From NCBI RefSeq assembly GCF_042492175.1, contig NZ_CP170453.1, positions 2,480,001 to 2,544,000 of the forward strand: a DNA stretch of 64,000 nucleotides, read 5' to 3'. Positions 63,229 through 64,000 of the stretch are shown piece after piece. The stretch is from CAJXSN01 sp947492235 (GTDB taxonomy: Bacteria > Pseudomonadota > Alphaproteobacteria > Sphingomonadales > Sphingomonadaceae). The translations under genes and the position numbers were made by a program. The notes under the pieces are model-generated. The model made no database searches and was not told where the DNA came from. It worked only from the letters and a program-made list of their open reading frames with translations. How positions within the stretch are numbered: position 1 is the first letter of the stretch; each line of letters begins with the position of its first letter.

Positions 63229-64000
63229 TTACTCAGCGGGTTCTGCCTCTTCCACCTTCAGCGCACCGCGGTTGATCTGGTCGCGTTCCATGCTCTCGAA
63301 CAGGGCCTTGAAGTTACCCTCGCCGAAGCCGTCATCGCCTTTGCGCTGGATGAACTCGAAGAACACCGGGCCAACCTGTGCCTCGGCAAAAATCTGCAGC
63401 AGCAGGCGGGGCTGTCCGCCCTCTGTGGTGCCATCCATCAGGATGCCGCGCATTTTCAGCGCTTCGGCATCTTCGCCGTGTCCGGGCAGACGCTCGTCAA
63501 GCATCTCGTAATAGGTAGCGGGCGGGGCGGTCATGAAGGGCACGCCGAAACTTTTCAGGCGGTCCCACGCAGCCACAAGATCGTCACAGATCAGCGCGAT
63601 GTGCTGGATGCCTTCGCCGTTGAACTCCTTCAGGAACTCCTCGATCTGGCCCTTGCCGCCTTCGCCTTCCTCGTTGAGCGGGATCTTGATCTTGCCGTCC
63701 GGAGCGGTGAGCGCTTTGGATGTCAGGCCGGTATATTCGCCCTTGATGTCGAAGAAGCGGATCTCGCGGAAATTGAACAGCGTTTCGTAATAGTCCGCCC
63801 AATAGGCCATCCGTCCGTTGTAAACGTTGTGGGTCAGGTGATCGATAATGTCGAAGCCCGCGCCTTCGGGGTGTTTTTCTACGCCCGGCAGATATTCGAA
63901 ATCGATGTCGTAGATCGACAGACCGTCTTCGCCTTCATCGGCATAGCGGTCGATCAGATAGACAATCGCGCCGCCGATCCCGCGAATGGCGGGAATGCGC
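63229..64000 (-). CDS. hppD: 4-hydroxyphenylpyruvate dioxygenase, 5'-truncated by the window edge
   Basis: Fe(II) enzyme of tyrosine catabolism that makes homogentisate. Only the C-terminal domain is inside the window; the frame stays open to base 64000. The metal ligands are visible: His in IDHLTHNV (about 63850), His in GIQHIALI and Glu in FFEFIQRKGD. NVYNGRMAYWADYYE, the FFDIKGEYTGLTSKAL region and the C-terminal GEGNFKALFESMERDQ are characteristic. The region between the ATG at 63810 and the edge is part of the protein, so that ATG is internal. The VOC gene follows. Confidence 0.95.
   Translation of the reverse strand, partial: RIPAIRGIGGAIVYLIDRYADEGEDGLSIYDIDFEYLPGVEKHPEGAGFDIIDHLTHNVYNGRMAYWADYYETLFNFREIRFFDIKGEYTGLTSKALTAPDGKIKIPLNEEGEGGKGQIEEFLKEFNGEGIQHIALICDDLVAAWDRLKSFGVPFMTAPPATYYEMLDERLPGHGEDAEALKMRGILMDGTTEGGQPRLLLQIFAEAQVGPVFFEFIQRKGDDGFGEGNFKALFESMERDQINRGALKVEEAEPAE

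Overview
The window is a gene-dense, GC-rich chromosomal segment of an alphaproteobacterium, most likely of the order Sphingomonadales (Erythrobacter-like). The evidence is the gene order (amiC-ponA-prfB; nuoA-N-birA-coaX-rnj-DUF1467; ppiD-trpE-trpGDC-moaC-lexA-comEC-gltX-gltA), the GAAC-N7-GAAC type of SOS box, and TTAACCAT CtrA-like half-sites. The assignment rests on recalled synteny and motifs, not on a database search.

Layout. 1-5.4 kb: cell wall and translation (amidase AmiC, cut at the left edge; PBP1A; release factor 2; a methyltransferase with a lipoprotein-like leader). 5.4-13.3 kb: metabolic genes (nitronate monooxygenase-type flavoprotein, alpha/beta hydrolase, ammonium transporter, D-2-hydroxyacid dehydrogenase, SH3 protein, thiolase, coniferyl-aldehyde-type dehydrogenase). 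13.5-30.0 kb: a complete 14-gene complex I (nuo) operon in canonical order, interrupted by six small genes of unknown function that are translationally coupled to their neighbours. 30.0-33.5 kb: birA, coaX, rnj and a DUF1467 protein, continuing the same direction. 33.5-40.4 kb: the least understood part. It holds a large coiled-coil membrane protein and, divergently, an Hpt-like protein without its histidine, a nucleotidyltransferase-like/six-TM protein, an unknown protein, and a histidine kinase whose phospho-acceptor histidine is missing. 40.4-53.6 kb: gltA, gltX, comEC, lexA with two overlapping SOS boxes, moaC, and a trp operon carrying an extra DUF2233 lipoprotein, led by ppiD. 53.7-57.1 kb: tpiA, secG, pyrG and a 337-bp gap with RNA-like hairpins. 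57.1-64.0 kb: hsp20 with a heat-shock promoter and a ROSE-like thermometer leader, grxC, a nitrilase-family amidase, DUF1178, tRNA-Arg(CCT), DUF1499, an MFS transporter, MscS, a VOC dioxygenase-like protein and hppD (cut at the right edge).

Most of this is core housekeeping DNA. I saw no insertion sequence, prophage, integrase, CRISPR array, rRNA or replication origin. The best candidate for an undescribed system is the 33.5-40.2 kb block, where two signalling-type proteins both lack the residue that would carry phosphate.
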